From assembly GCF_014698835.1 (NCBI RefSeq), contig NZ_JACJTU010000008.1:124001-188000 (forward strand): 64,000 nt of DNA. Reading direction: 5' to 3'. This DNA comes from Nostoc paludosum FACHB-159. GTDB lineage: Bacteria; Cyanobacteriota; Cyanobacteriia; Cyanobacteriales; Nostocaceae. The notes under the pieces are model-generated. The model was not told the origin of the DNA, did not search any database, and saw only the letters and a list, made by a program, of their open reading frames with translations. This document shows, piece after piece, positions 9,064 to 18,192 of this stretch. Within the stretch, counting starts at the first letter, position 1, and every line of letters begins with the position of its first letter. Position numbers and translations under genes: made by a program.

Positions 9064-10011
9064 TCAAGTTCCCCTATGCGTGCGTTGACGCTTCAGCACT
9101 CCTACTGTACCTAAAGCCCCCAGTGCCAACATTCCTAAAGCTGGCGAAGATTCTGGAACTGCTGCTAATGCGGCTCCTGCTAAAATGCTGTGAGTGTATG
9201 CTGTGGGATGCAGCTGATCCCAGAATAAATATTGATTGGGGTTAGGACAGGTAGTGAAGCTCGTTGGGCTGGTTATTGTCAAGCAAGCATCAGTAACATT
9301 TGTAAGACCGAATTCTTCGGGAGATGCAAGCCCTCTACTGAATAAGGAATTAACATCAAAAAGGGTGACATGAATATCTTCTTGCTGGTTCAAAGTATTG
9401 ACACCGAAAGCTAAGCCGGAGTTATGGGCGTTAGTTAAAGCAGTTAGCCCAGCAGAAACCGTTGGATTGTTATTGATGCTAGGAAGGGCACCTAAATTAG
9501 GTAAATTTACTACAAGAAAATTTTCAGCACCAACACTAGCCAGTGATTTTACCGCATTTATTAAATTATTGACTGGTTCAAGAGGGTTTGTTACGCCATT
9601 ACGGTAATCATTTGCACCAGCCCAGATTACGTACAGCGCCTTGTCGTCAGCTTGAGTATTAGCTGTACTAAAGTTTGTTATCTGCTGAGCTAATCCTGGT
9701 AAATTTGCATTAACGGTGTTCAAAGTACCTGTGGTAGCACCACCAAAGGCAAAGTTAGTAAGTGTTATTCCCAAACTAGAAGATAAACCTTCTACCCAAA
9801 CAGGGCCATTGGTAAAGCGTCCCTGAAAATAGGGTGGACTGGGAGGAAATTCATCTCCAGTAGCCGCTTTGATGAAATTGTAAGCATTGCCAGTATCAAC
9901 GAGGCTGTCGCCAAAGGCGTAAATTTGACTAAAACTGGCGGCCGATGCTTTTAGTGAAAATACAAAAGAAGAAGATAATATAAATCCTGCGGCTATAACT
10001 TGTTTTTTCAT
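9064..10011 (-). CDS. Secreted SGNH/GDSL lipase-esterase with PEP-CTERM tail
   Basis: A 315-residue exported hydrolase. A signal peptide (about 1-25, KKQVIAAGFILSSSFVFSL then ASAAS) is followed by the GDSL block FGDSLVDTGN with nucleophile Ser36, the GAND block (Asn134) and the DQLHP block with catalytic Asp265 and His268. The C-terminus has a sorting signal of PEP-CTERM type: PES at 286-288, a hydrophobic span and a basic tail (LKRQR). Such tails are recognised by exosortase, which is not encoded in this window. The protein is probably an extracellular or envelope lipase/esterase; the substrate is unknown. Confidence 0.88.
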   Translation of the reverse strand: MKKQVIAAGFILSSSFVFSLKASAASFSQIYAFGDSLVDTGNAYNFIKAATGDEFPPSPPYFQGRFTNGPVWVEGLSSSLGITLTNFAFGGATTGTLNTVNANLPGLAQQITNFSTANTQADDKALYVIWAGANDYRNGVTNPLEPVNNLINAVKSLASVGAENFLVVNLPNLGALPSINNNPTVSAGLTALTNAHNSGLAFGVNTLNQQEDIHVTLFDVNSLFSRGLASPEEFGLTNVTDACLTITSPTSFTTCPNPNQYLFWDQLHPTAYTHSILAGAALAAVPESSPALGMLALGALGTVGVLKRQRTHRGT

Positions 10012-10270
10012 GCTGATTACTTTTTTAGTAAATAGTTTAGAAATCTTGCAAAGTTATTTTTTGGTATGTATAACTGTCGGTTATCTCATTTTGAGGAATA
10101 AAAGAAAATTAAGTTAGGTTGGCACGAATAAACGAAGTTATGTACAACATAAATACGCATTACATATTTACTGAAATGACCAAAAATATGGGCGCTCATT
10201 TCAGTGAATTGATGATTAATTAGTATTTACCTTCCGCCTAAAGTTTCGATTTAATTACGAATTTAGTCAT

Positions 10271-12268
10271 TTATTTTGGACAACTTTCTTTGGCTTGTTG
10301 TGGGGGTTGGTAATTGGGTTTGAGCTTCAAAGCTTCATCGAAGGCGGCGATCGCTTTTTCGCTTTGCTGGAATTTACACAGGCTCAATCCTAGATAATAC
10401 CAGACCTCAGCTTTTTGAGCATCACTTAGTTTGTGATGATCTAGAAGGAAATAAAATTGCGCGATCGCTCGATCGTCTTGCTTTAGCGCTTGTAGCGCCA
10501 TCCCTTTACCCCGTAAAGCGACAAAGTATTGAGGATTGTATTTTAATGCCTGCTCATAGGCTTTTAGAGAACTTTCGTATTCTTGTTTTCGGAATAATAC
10601 CTTACCTTGATAGCTAAAAGCAATGGCTAATTCTTTAGCATTTGTATTTTTATGTTGAACTTCCGAAATTTCTTTTAAAAGCTCAATTGCTTGATTAATA
10701 CTAGTAAGTGCTGCATCAGGTTTGTTGAGTGCTAGTAGCGCTTCAGTTTTATTAATCCAGAATACAGGATCTTTGGAATTGAGTTTAATGGCTTTATCAA
10801 AAGCGGAGATTGCCTCATTATATTGTTTGAGGTTAAATAGGGCTTCTCCTTTGCAATTCCAGGCATAAACAGCTTCTGGATTAATGATAGTTGCTGTAGT
10901 GCATGATTCTAGCATCTGGTTGTAGTCTTTGAGTCCAGCTAGTGCATAGCCTCGGTTAGTCCAAGATTGATAGTAATTGCTATCAAATTTTAAAAGGTTG
11001 TTGTATTTGGCGATCGCTTGTTGATATTCTCCTTGCTGTAACAAACCATTACCTTGTTTGAAAATCGTTTCTACTTGTAACCATCTAAATACACTCAAGC
11101 CAAAAATAATCAAGCCAGAACCACAGACCATTAAACCAGCTATTCCTAGCAATGCTAAAAATCGTTTATTTAAAGTAGATTTAGGTGTAGTAATAGGATT
11201 GCTGACATTCCAATTATTATCTGGTGAAATAGTTGTTTTTGCCGATGAAGCAGCAAGTATTTTCTCTAACTCCAGGTTTACCCAATTGCAATTAAAAACT
11301 GCTTGGTAAATGCGGTTTGCAACTTTTAGCTTACCTTCTTGTTGAACTATCAATCCTATATGCAACAGTTCTGCCTGTTCTGGACTATTATTGATTGGTA
11401 ATTCGCCCTCTTGCCAAATTTCTCGGTACAGTTTCAACAAAGATAAGGGATCGCATTGCTGATTGTAGATTATACTTTCACGTATGCTTTGCAAATACTC
11501 AGCAGTGATTTGAGTTTTCCAATTGTTAATGAAGTTCTTATGTACTACTTGTTGGACTATTACTGCTTCTGCTCCTGCGGCAATATTATCGGGCCATTCC
11601 ACAAGCAATTGACAAATTTGTTCGGTCAAATTCGGTTGTCCATCTGTCCAAATTTGGACTTCTGCTAGCACGGCTTCCAAACTACTAGATTTTTCTTCCA
11701 ATTTTTTTAATAATTCTAGAGTACTAGGGCTAAAAAGTGTTAATGTTGCTGATTCCTGCTCTGCCGAATTGAAAGCAAAAGCTGAATGCTCAATGGGGTT
11801 CGAGATTTTCAAATTGTTCTGGTGTGGCACTAGGATTTTCAAATGTAATTGTTTTCTTTGGGTTAGGTTATGGTTATTTGAAATTTCTTGCTGGAGTTGT
11901 GATTCTAAAGCCAAATGCTCTAGAAAAAAATTAACTGTAGTCGGTTTCAACCAACCTTTAAGTACTGCTAATTCGCCAAAGTGAAGTTTTTTGTATGGTT
12001 GTTCGGCAAGAATAGTTGTGATTTGCTGTTCATTTAATAGTCCAGCTTCTTTTAAATATTCGCCCAAGGGCTGTTTGGGTTTTTGCTCCAGTAACACTGG
12101 CCATTTATCAGAGAAAAAATCAGCCGTTTCTTGTTTAAGCCATCCATGCAGGACTAAAATTTCACCAAGCTTCAACCCAGTAACTTTGGTCTGCTCTTTG
12201 AGAGCAATTTCTATCTGCTCAGATGAAATTAGGTCAGCCTGTTGTAAAACTTTACCAAGTGGCTTCAT
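10271..12268 (-). CDS. Membrane-anchored TPR protein with ATPase-less AAA-like accessory region
   Basis: About 665 residues. The N-terminus holds two copies of a roughly 40-residue module (PLGKVLQQADLISSEQIEIA and PLGEYLKEAGLLNEQQITTI) of the kind found at type II/IV secretion ATPase N-termini. A middle region (about 205-350) aligns by eye with the part following the ATPase core in the AAA-like protein at 38726: TDGQPNLTEQICQLLVE against TNGQPFLTQKLCQIVVQ, and ANRIYQAVFNCNWV against KNRIYEEVFNQTWV. No Walker motif is present. A membrane helix (about 370-395) precedes five or more TPRs (YQQAIAKYNNLL, YNEAISAFDKAI, SLKAYEQALKYNP, SEKAIAAFDEALKLKP). The likely start is ATG at 12268; a TTG lies two codons upstream. 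It is probably a scaffold; partners are unknown. Confidence 0.75.
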   Translation of the reverse strand: MKPLGKVLQQADLISSEQIEIALKEQTKVTGLKLGEILVLHGWLKQETADFFSDKWPVLLEQKPKQPLGEYLKEAGLLNEQQITTILAEQPYKKLHFGELAVLKGWLKPTTVNFFLEHLALESQLQQEISNNHNLTQRKQLHLKILVPHQNNLKISNPIEHSAFAFNSAEQESATLTLFSPSTLELLKKLEEKSSSLEAVLAEVQIWTDGQPNLTEQICQLLVEWPDNIAAGAEAVIVQQVVHKNFINNWKTQITAEYLQSIRESIIYNQQCDPLSLLKLYREIWQEGELPINNSPEQAELLHIGLIVQQEGKLKVANRIYQAVFNCNWVNLELEKILAASSAKTTISPDNNWNVSNPITTPKSTLNKRFLALLGIAGLMVCGSGLIIFGLSVFRWLQVETIFKQGNGLLQQGEYQQAIAKYNNLLKFDSNYYQSWTNRGYALAGLKDYNQMLESCTTATIINPEAVYAWNCKGEALFNLKQYNEAISAFDKAIKLNSKDPVFWINKTEALLALNKPDAALTSINQAIELLKEISEVQHKNTNAKELAIAFSYQGKVLFRKQEYESSLKAYEQALKYNPQYFVALRGKGMALQALKQDDRAIAQFYFLLDHHKLSDAQKAEVWYYLGLSLCKFQQSEKAIAAFDEALKLKPNYQPPQQAKESCPK

Positions 12269-13003
12269 AATCAAAAAAGATATTATATTTAGTTATGAAG
12301 GTAGCAAAACAAATTATTTTTTTGAGTTATCAAAAGTCAATTTTCTTATTCATGTAACAATTTTTACCTTTTTGTATAAATATCTTTAAGTAAGCGGGTG
12401 CAAATAAACAAATCTAACTGTTGAAGGCTCAAGTTTCTTAGAGAAGATAAACTTGAGCCACTGCTCGACTAAGTTTTGGCGGCTCTTTCAGCACCGTCTG
12501 ATGCTTTAAAACTTCTCTTGCGATTGCTGAGCCAACGCCAGAGACTTTGCGCTTTGTCCTTTGTTATTGGTCAAGGTTTCAAGTGTAGTTCTGTTTATTT
12601 TCACTGAGTTACTTAGATGATTAGTTGTGTTAGTATTTTATATCAGGACTTATGACGATATAGATATATACTTAATTTACTTAACTTTTATAACAATAAT
12701 TAACAGTAACTTTACTCTGTAAGTCAACTCTGGCAATAGTTATAGTTTTAATTGATAGTTTTAATAGAAATTGAATATGATTGGTTTAAGTTTTGTATCA
12801 TGTAATTAGTAAACGCACTTTATCTGCCAAATTCAAGAGACTCGCCACGGCAGTGCGTATCAAGTCGAAAAACCCTGAGAAAATTTAACTATATAAATTT
12901 CTGAAGTCGCTAAATTTTGCCGATCGCTATTATCTAGGCAACACCTATACAGCCCCATTGCTGCCAGGGTTAAACGCTTTTTTATATCGAAATTTTATCC
13001 AAA
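12269..13003. other. Long intergenic region with a strong hairpin and possible gene scar
   Basis: No intact gene. At 12426-12459 GGCTCAAGTTT and AAACTTGAGCC form an 11-bp perfect stem. To its right (about 12469-12571), minus-strand frames give short protein-like pieces (ending ...GAERAAKT then stop, with KAQSLWRWLSNRKRSF upstream) just before the hairpin in the transcription direction, as though the end of a decayed gene and its terminator remain. No family was recognised. The remainder (12600-13003) is AT-rich with nothing identifiable. Confidence 0.4.
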
Positions 13004-13522
13004 TTAAAATGGCCACCAAAAAGGTTTGGTGTTAGTGTAAGTACGGCTAAGAGTCCGGGCATCGGAAGGCTTTGCTTGCTTAAAATCGCTACCCAGCATT
13101 TCGTATAAAGCTTGAGAGGGGTTATCAGCTGGTTTGAGAAAAAATAAAACTTTAGCACTGTAATGATTGCAACCGATACCTCTGCGTTCTACTGCACACA
13201 CAACAGATTGCTCGTTCAGGCGATCGGCGGTTAAATATTCCGAACGACCTGTATCATAAATACTTTGTAAACTTTTAGCTGTGTTTTGGCAATTTTGGAC
13301 GCCATTCCCCGCAGAAAAATATTTCGGAAGGAAATTTAACATGATGTAATCTTTAGGACTTCCGTCTTTTTCCAAACTCAAAATTACTTTTGGTGTACTG
13401 GCGTTAGTCTTGCAAGTTACTTGTACGCTATTAGCTCTACTGGGCACAGAGACTGCTAATATAGCACCCAGAGCTAATATTGGGGCTGTCGCCATAGTTG
13501 TCCAAGACTGCCAGTTGTTCAT
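13004..13522 (-). CDS. COP23 domain protein, exported
   Basis: About 172 residues from the preferred ATG at 13522, which has AGAAAGG upstream; a frame 20 codons longer is open but lacks such a site. A signal peptide (TMATAPILALGAILAVSVPSRA) is followed by a domain starting VTCKTNASTPKVIL, with four conserved cysteines (in VTCKT, QNCQNT, VVCAVE, IGCNHY), which matches the cyanobacterial COP23 family (named after a circadian-oscillating membrane-associated protein). The role is unknown. It is divergent from the secretion operon at 13659 and shares a 136-base intergenic region with it. Confidence 0.75.
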   Translation of the reverse strand: MNNWQSWTTMATAPILALGAILAVSVPSRANSVQVTCKTNASTPKVILSLEKDGSPKDYIMLNFLPKYFSAGNGVQNCQNTAKSLQSIYDTGRSEYLTADRLNEQSVVCAVERRGIGCNHYSAKVLFFLKPADNPSQALYEMLGSDFKQAKPSDARTLSRTYTNTKPFWWPF

Positions 13523-13658
13523 ATTACTTAAACACCTTTCTTGACCACAATTTAGGCTCGAATATAGGCTCAATAATATCATTTTAGTTAAATGTACTTA
13601 AATTCAGCTAAAAAAATTTAAGTGATTTCTTCTTTTTTGGTAATTTGCCCTGTGTAAA

Positions 13659-16322
13659 ATGAAACAATTTTTTTGCCAAATTTTAATTACTAGTAGTGCT
13701 TATATCTGTTATCTAATTACGGGCTTTCCTGTTTTAGCACAAATTTCTTCAGACAACACACTTGGTGATGGACAAAGTGTAGTTTCACCAGGGACGACCC
13801 CAGGGCTGGATTTTATAATTACAGGCGGAACACAAGTTGGTAACAATCTCTTCCATAGTTTTCGAGAATTTTCTGTTCCCACTGGTGGAGAGGCTTTTTT
13901 CAACAACACCGCACCTTTTAGTAACATTAGTAACATAATTAGCCGAGTTACAGGTGGTTCAGTTTCCAATATTGATGGCTTAATTAGAGAAAACTACGGT
14001 GCGAATTTCATACTGATAAATCCTAGTGGTATTAACTTGGGTGCTAAAGCTCAACTTAATATTGGCGGCTCGTTTTTGGCGAGTACAGCAGATAGCCTGA
14101 AATTTGCTGATGGTGCAGAATTTAGCGCTACGGATTCAACTTCCCCTCGGCTAACCATTAGTGTGCCAGTAGGCTTGCAATTTGGGCAGAATCCGCAAGC
14201 GATTCGCGTCCAAGGTCAAGGGCATAACATCAGTCTAGAAAGCCCGCTCTTCTCGCCCTTCACTAGGGGAGAAACCGCCGGACTAAAGGTGCAGCCAGGT
14301 AATACCCTAGCTTTGGTGGGAGGAGGAATTATCTCAGAGGGAGGAACGCTCACAGCCGAGGGCGGACGTATTGATTTAGGTAGCGTGGCAGGAGGTTTTG
14401 TAAGTCTCAATCCCAGTCCTCAAGGCTGGAATTTAGGTTATCAAGGGGTGACAAACTTTCAAGATATTGCTTTATCTCAAAAAGCATTAGCAGACACCAG
14501 CGGCCTTGGTAGTGGCTCGATTCAGTTGCAGGGGCGAAACATTTCCATCCGCGATGGCTCAATGGTTTTGATTCAAACCCAAGGAACGGAATCAGCAGGA
14601 GGAATTAACGCCAATGCTTCTGAATCTTTATCCTTAGTGGGTACTACAGCAGATGGGCGGATTTCCAGCACCTTATTTACAGAAACTATCGGCGGTGGCA
14701 AAAGTGGAGATATTAGCGTTAATACCCCCCGCTTAGTCCTTCAAGATGGAGCAGCCATAGCTGCGGCTACTTACAGCCCTGCTACTGGTGGGAATGTTGA
14801 TATTAAAGCCAATGATTCCTTGCTAGTGTCAGGGTTTTCACCATTTAACCCCACACGCTTCAGTAATATTACGGCAGGAAGTTTTGGGGCTGGGAGTGCG
14901 GGAACTCTAACAGTGACAACTCAGCAATTAACTGCGCTTTTAGGAGGGAATATTGCCTCCGTAACTGCTGGTACTGGCTCTGGTGGAAACGTAACGGTGA
15001 ATGCCTCGAAGTCAGTGGAATTGCTCGGTGTAACACCATTTGTTTTCACTCCTAGCCAAATAACTGCTGGTACCGGCGGCCCCGGAAAAGCTGGTAGCGT
15101 GATAATTAATACTCAACGGTTGGTAATCAAAGACGGTGGTAGAGTTGATGCTTCCACCTTAGCCAGCGGCCCTGCTGGTAGCGTCACCATTAACGCTCAA
15201 GATAGTGTAGAGGTAAGTGGCAAAGTCCCAGGCTCTGTAAATCCTAGTTTGATTATCTCCTCAGCTAATATAGTCGATCCGCTCTTGCAACTACTATTAA
15301 GAGTGCCTCCTATACCCAGTGGAGCTTCTGGAGACGTGACAATTAATACCGGGCAATTAGTTGTTAAAGATGGCGCACAGGTGACAGCGAGGAATGATGG
15401 CACCGGGAACGCAGGGACGCTGCGGGTGAACGCTGGCTCTATTTTGGTCGAAAATCAAGGTGGAATCACGGCGGCTACCAAAGGGGGTCAAGGTGGCAAC
15501 ATTGATTTACGAGTCCAGAATTCCTTACAGGTGTCTGGTAATAGTCAGATATCTAGCGACAATTTTGGTACGGGAGCAGGTGGAAGATTGACAATTGCAG
15601 CGAGTGAATTGACACTCGACGATCGCGCCTTGTTATCTGCTGCCACCACATCAGGGGAAGGTGGTAACATATCTCTGCAAACCAACTCCTTATTGATGCG
15701 CCGTAACAGTCAGATATCTGCCACTGCTGGTGGAAGTGGTGACGGAGGTAATATTAATATCGCTGGCTTTAGTCCAGCTAACTTTGTGACGCTGTTAGAA
15801 GGCAGTAAGATTACCGCCGATGCCTTTGAGGGGATGGGAGGAAATATCAGTATCAATACCAGAGGATTTTTTGTGTGTCCAACTTGTGAGATTACTGCTA
15901 GTTCCGAACTGGGAGTTGCCGGACAAATCAGTGTTATTACACCAGAGGCCCAAAGTAATTTTGAAATTATCGATGTACCGCAAGAAGTGGCGAAACCAGA
16001 AGAAGTGGTAGCTCAGGCTTGTCGAGCGACAACAAATCAAAATAGAAGTGAATTTACCATCACCGGACGTGGAGGATTACCACCTAGACCGAGCGAACAG
16101 CTAAGTAGTGGAGCTTTAATTAGTTTTGAGCCTGGTGATGCCAGTGCTGCGACAAAGGTGAATAATACTTCCCAACTGCCACCTCCAGCCACAGGTTGGT
16201 ATGTTAACGCCCAAGGTGTCCTAGTTCTCGCCAGCCAAGTGCCTAATCCTACCCCTTATGCTTTTGGGTTAACTTCATCTAATTGTCAAAGCCCTTCGAG
16301 GGGGGAAAAGGTTAAGGGTTAA
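13659..16322 (+). CDS. Two-partner-secretion exoprotein (TpsA, filamentous haemagglutinin N-terminal domain)
   Basis: An 887-residue exported beta-helix protein. A signal peptide (about 1-27, ending PVLAQ) precedes the TPS domain (about 30-270) with the family landmarks FHSFREFSVPTGGEAFF, VSNIDGLI and NPSGINLG (usually NPNGI). The body consists of repeated strands of the type GGNVTVNA, GSVTINAQDSVEVSG and GTLTVTT. The C-terminus has two Cys-bearing motifs (FVCPTC, AQACRA) and a proline-rich tail common in cyanobacterial members. The next gene encodes the matching transporter (67-base gap), then a CHAT protein follows: a three-gene operon. It is probably a surface adhesin or released exoprotein. 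A Pro/Gly-rich end could be processed. Confidence 0.9.
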   Translation: MKQFFCQILITSSAYICYLITGFPVLAQISSDNTLGDGQSVVSPGTTPGLDFIITGGTQVGNNLFHSFREFSVPTGGEAFFNNTAPFSNISNIISRVTGGSVSNIDGLIRENYGANFILINPSGINLGAKAQLNIGGSFLASTADSLKFADGAEFSATDSTSPRLTISVPVGLQFGQNPQAIRVQGQGHNISLESPLFSPFTRGETAGLKVQPGNTLALVGGGIISEGGTLTAEGGRIDLGSVAGGFVSLNPSPQGWNLGYQGVTNFQDIALSQKALADTSGLGSGSIQLQGRNISIRDGSMVLIQTQGTESAGGINANASESLSLVGTTADGRISSTLFTETIGGGKSGDISVNTPRLVLQDGAAIAAATYSPATGGNVDIKANDSLLVSGFSPFNPTRFSNITAGSFGAGSAGTLTVTTQQLTALLGGNIASVTAGTGSGGNVTVNASKSVELLGVTPFVFTPSQITAGTGGPGKAGSVIINTQRLVIKDGGRVDASTLASGPAGSVTINAQDSVEVSGKVPGSVNPSLIISSANIVDPLLQLLLRVPPIPSGASGDVTINTGQLVVKDGAQVTARNDGTGNAGTLRVNAGSILVENQGGITAATKGGQGGNIDLRVQNSLQVSGNSQISSDNFGTGAGGRLTIAASELTLDDRALLSAATTSGEGGNISLQTNSLLMRRNSQISATAGGSGDGGNINIAGFSPANFVTLLEGSKITADAFEGMGGNISINTRGFFVCPTCEITASSELGVAGQISVITPEAQSNFEIIDVPQEVAKPEEVVAQACRATTNQNRSEFTITGRGGLPPRPSEQLSSGALISFEPGDASAATKVNNTSQLPPPATGWYVNAQGVLVLASQVPNPTPYAFGLTSSNCQSPSRGEKVKG

Positions 16323-16389
16323 AGGGAAAAGGGAACCCCATAACTACCAAACCGATCGTCAATCCAAAATCTAAAATCTAAAATCCAAA

Positions 16390-18120
16390 ATGGTATTAAG
16401 TGTTTGGCGACGGAGATTTTTTTTATCTCCTTGTGTTGCCTTTATACTGCTGGTGTATCATACAAATTCTGTTTGCGCCCAGCCGATTAATCCTGTAACG
16501 CCGAAGCCGCCGGAACAACCGCCTACTAATCCTCTACCACCAACAAACGTACCCATCCAAATACCCCCGACAGTACCGCCAACACCGGAAGAAGCCGTAG
16601 ATATTCCAGGCAGTATTATTGTGCAAAAGTTCGAGTTTGTTGGTAATACTGCTTTTAGTCAAGAAGAATTAAACTCTGCGATCGCCAATTTTACACGCCA
16701 ACCAATTACCTTTGCCGAACTTCTCAAAGCTGCCAATCAAATTACCGAGTTGTATGTGCAAAAGGGTTACATTACTTCTGGTGCCTACATTCCCAGTCAA
16801 GAATTTCGTTCGGGTATTATCAAAATTCAGGTAGTAGAAGGCAGCTTAGAAGATATTCAAGTCAATGTGATTAAAGGAAGGTTGAACTCAAATTATGTCC
16901 GCAGTCGCATTGCGATCGCTACTACCAAACCGCTAAATATCAACCGCCTTAAAGAAGCTTTACAACTGCTGCAACTCAATCCCCTAATTGAAAGCTTAGA
17001 TGCCGAACTTACCGCAGGTACTAGACCGGGTGTCAATTCCCTAGCGGTAATCGTCAAGGGAGCGAGAACTTTTAATACGCAACTCAGTATTAATAATAAC
17101 CGCAACCCCAGCATTGGTAGTTTTGAGCGCGGTATCGCCTTATCAGAAGGCAGTCTCCTGGGAATCGGCGATCGCCTGAGTTTTGCCTACAAAAATACCG
17201 ATGGTAGCAATAGTTATGAAGGTGGTTATACCTTGCCAGTGAATCCCCGGAATGGCACTGTTGGCTTCAACTATCGGATTACCGACAACCAAATTATTGA
17301 ACCTGATTTTAAAAATTTGGATATCGAAGTCAATTCCCGTGAGTTTGAATTATCTTTTCGCCAACCAGTTCTCCAAAGGGCCACCCCAGAAGTCAACCAA
17401 GAACTCACCCTGAGTTTAACCGCAGCTAGGCGGGAAAGTAATTCTTCCATTCGAGGAGTGGATTTTCCCTTGTTTGCTGGCGCCGATCCTCAAGGAGAAA
17501 CGCGAATATCTGAATTGAGTTTCGCTCAAGAATGGCTACACCGTAGTCGTAAAGAAGTCTTAGCTGCTCGTTCTGAGTTTAATTTGGGAATTGGAGCTTT
17601 TGACGCCACGATTAATGACAGCGAACCAGATAGCCGATATTTCCTTTGGCGGGGACAAATGATTTATTTGCGTCTCCTCGGTCAACCAAAAGCACAAACA
17701 ACGGCTCCGACTTTGTTGTTGCGTTCTAATATCCAATTGACCACTAGCTCTCTACTTTCCATCGAGCAGTTTAGCTTGGGAGGTCAAGGAACAGTGCGGG
17801 GTTATCGCCAAGATGTTTTACTCAATGATAATGGCATTTTTGCTTCCGCAGAATTGCGATTACCCATCGCCCGTTTCCCAGAACTGCGAGGTACTTTACA
17901 GGTTGCACCATTCATCGATTTTGGTACTGTCTGGAACACAGACAGAGAAAATCCCGACCCTAACACCCTACTAGGCACAGGATTAGGACTACTTTGGCAA
18001 ATGGGAGATAAATTCACGGCCCGTTTAGATTGGGGTATTCCTTTAATAGATATTGATAATAGCAAGCGCACATGGCAAGAAAATGGCGTGTATTTTCAAA
18101 TGGAGTATAGAGCGTTTTAA
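16390..18120 (+). CDS. Two-partner-secretion outer-membrane transporter (TpsB, ShlB/FhaC family)
   Basis: A 576-residue outer-membrane protein that exports the upstream exoprotein. A signal peptide (about 1-30, ending VCAQ) is followed by a proline-rich linker (PPTNPLPPTNVPIQIPP), a POTRA domain (about 77-150, VQKFEFVGNTAFSQEEL), a second POTRA-like part (about 155-225, VIKGRLNSNYVRSRI) and a beta-barrel to the C-terminal Phe (YFQMEYRAF). The conserved VRGY motif of the L6 loop is at 469-472. It lies in an operon with the exoprotein upstream and the CHAT gene downstream (72-base gap). The spacers contain AAAATCT- and TGTTGAC-type heptamers. Confidence 0.92.
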   Translation: MVLSVWRRRFFLSPCVAFILLVYHTNSVCAQPINPVTPKPPEQPPTNPLPPTNVPIQIPPTVPPTPEEAVDIPGSIIVQKFEFVGNTAFSQEELNSAIANFTRQPITFAELLKAANQITELYVQKGYITSGAYIPSQEFRSGIIKIQVVEGSLEDIQVNVIKGRLNSNYVRSRIAIATTKPLNINRLKEALQLLQLNPLIESLDAELTAGTRPGVNSLAVIVKGARTFNTQLSINNNRNPSIGSFERGIALSEGSLLGIGDRLSFAYKNTDGSNSYEGGYTLPVNPRNGTVGFNYRITDNQIIEPDFKNLDIEVNSREFELSFRQPVLQRATPEVNQELTLSLTAARRESNSSIRGVDFPLFAGADPQGETRISELSFAQEWLHRSRKEVLAARSEFNLGIGAFDATINDSEPDSRYFLWRGQMIYLRLLGQPKAQTTAPTLLLRSNIQLTTSSLLSIEQFSLGGQGTVRGYRQDVLLNDNGIFASAELRLPIARFPELRGTLQVAPFIDFGTVWNTDRENPDPNTLLGTGLGLLWQMGDKFTARLDWGIPLIDIDNSKRTWQENGVYFQMEYRAF

Positions 18121-18192
18121 ATTGTTGATTGATGACTGTTGACTGTTGACGGTTGACTGTAATCAGTCGCATATTTTTTTTTAAAGTCCCTA

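Noticed and set aside
13659..16322. S-layer protein
   Set aside because: No SLH domain; the N-terminal TPS domain and the adjacent transporter gene identify a two-partner-secretion exoprotein.
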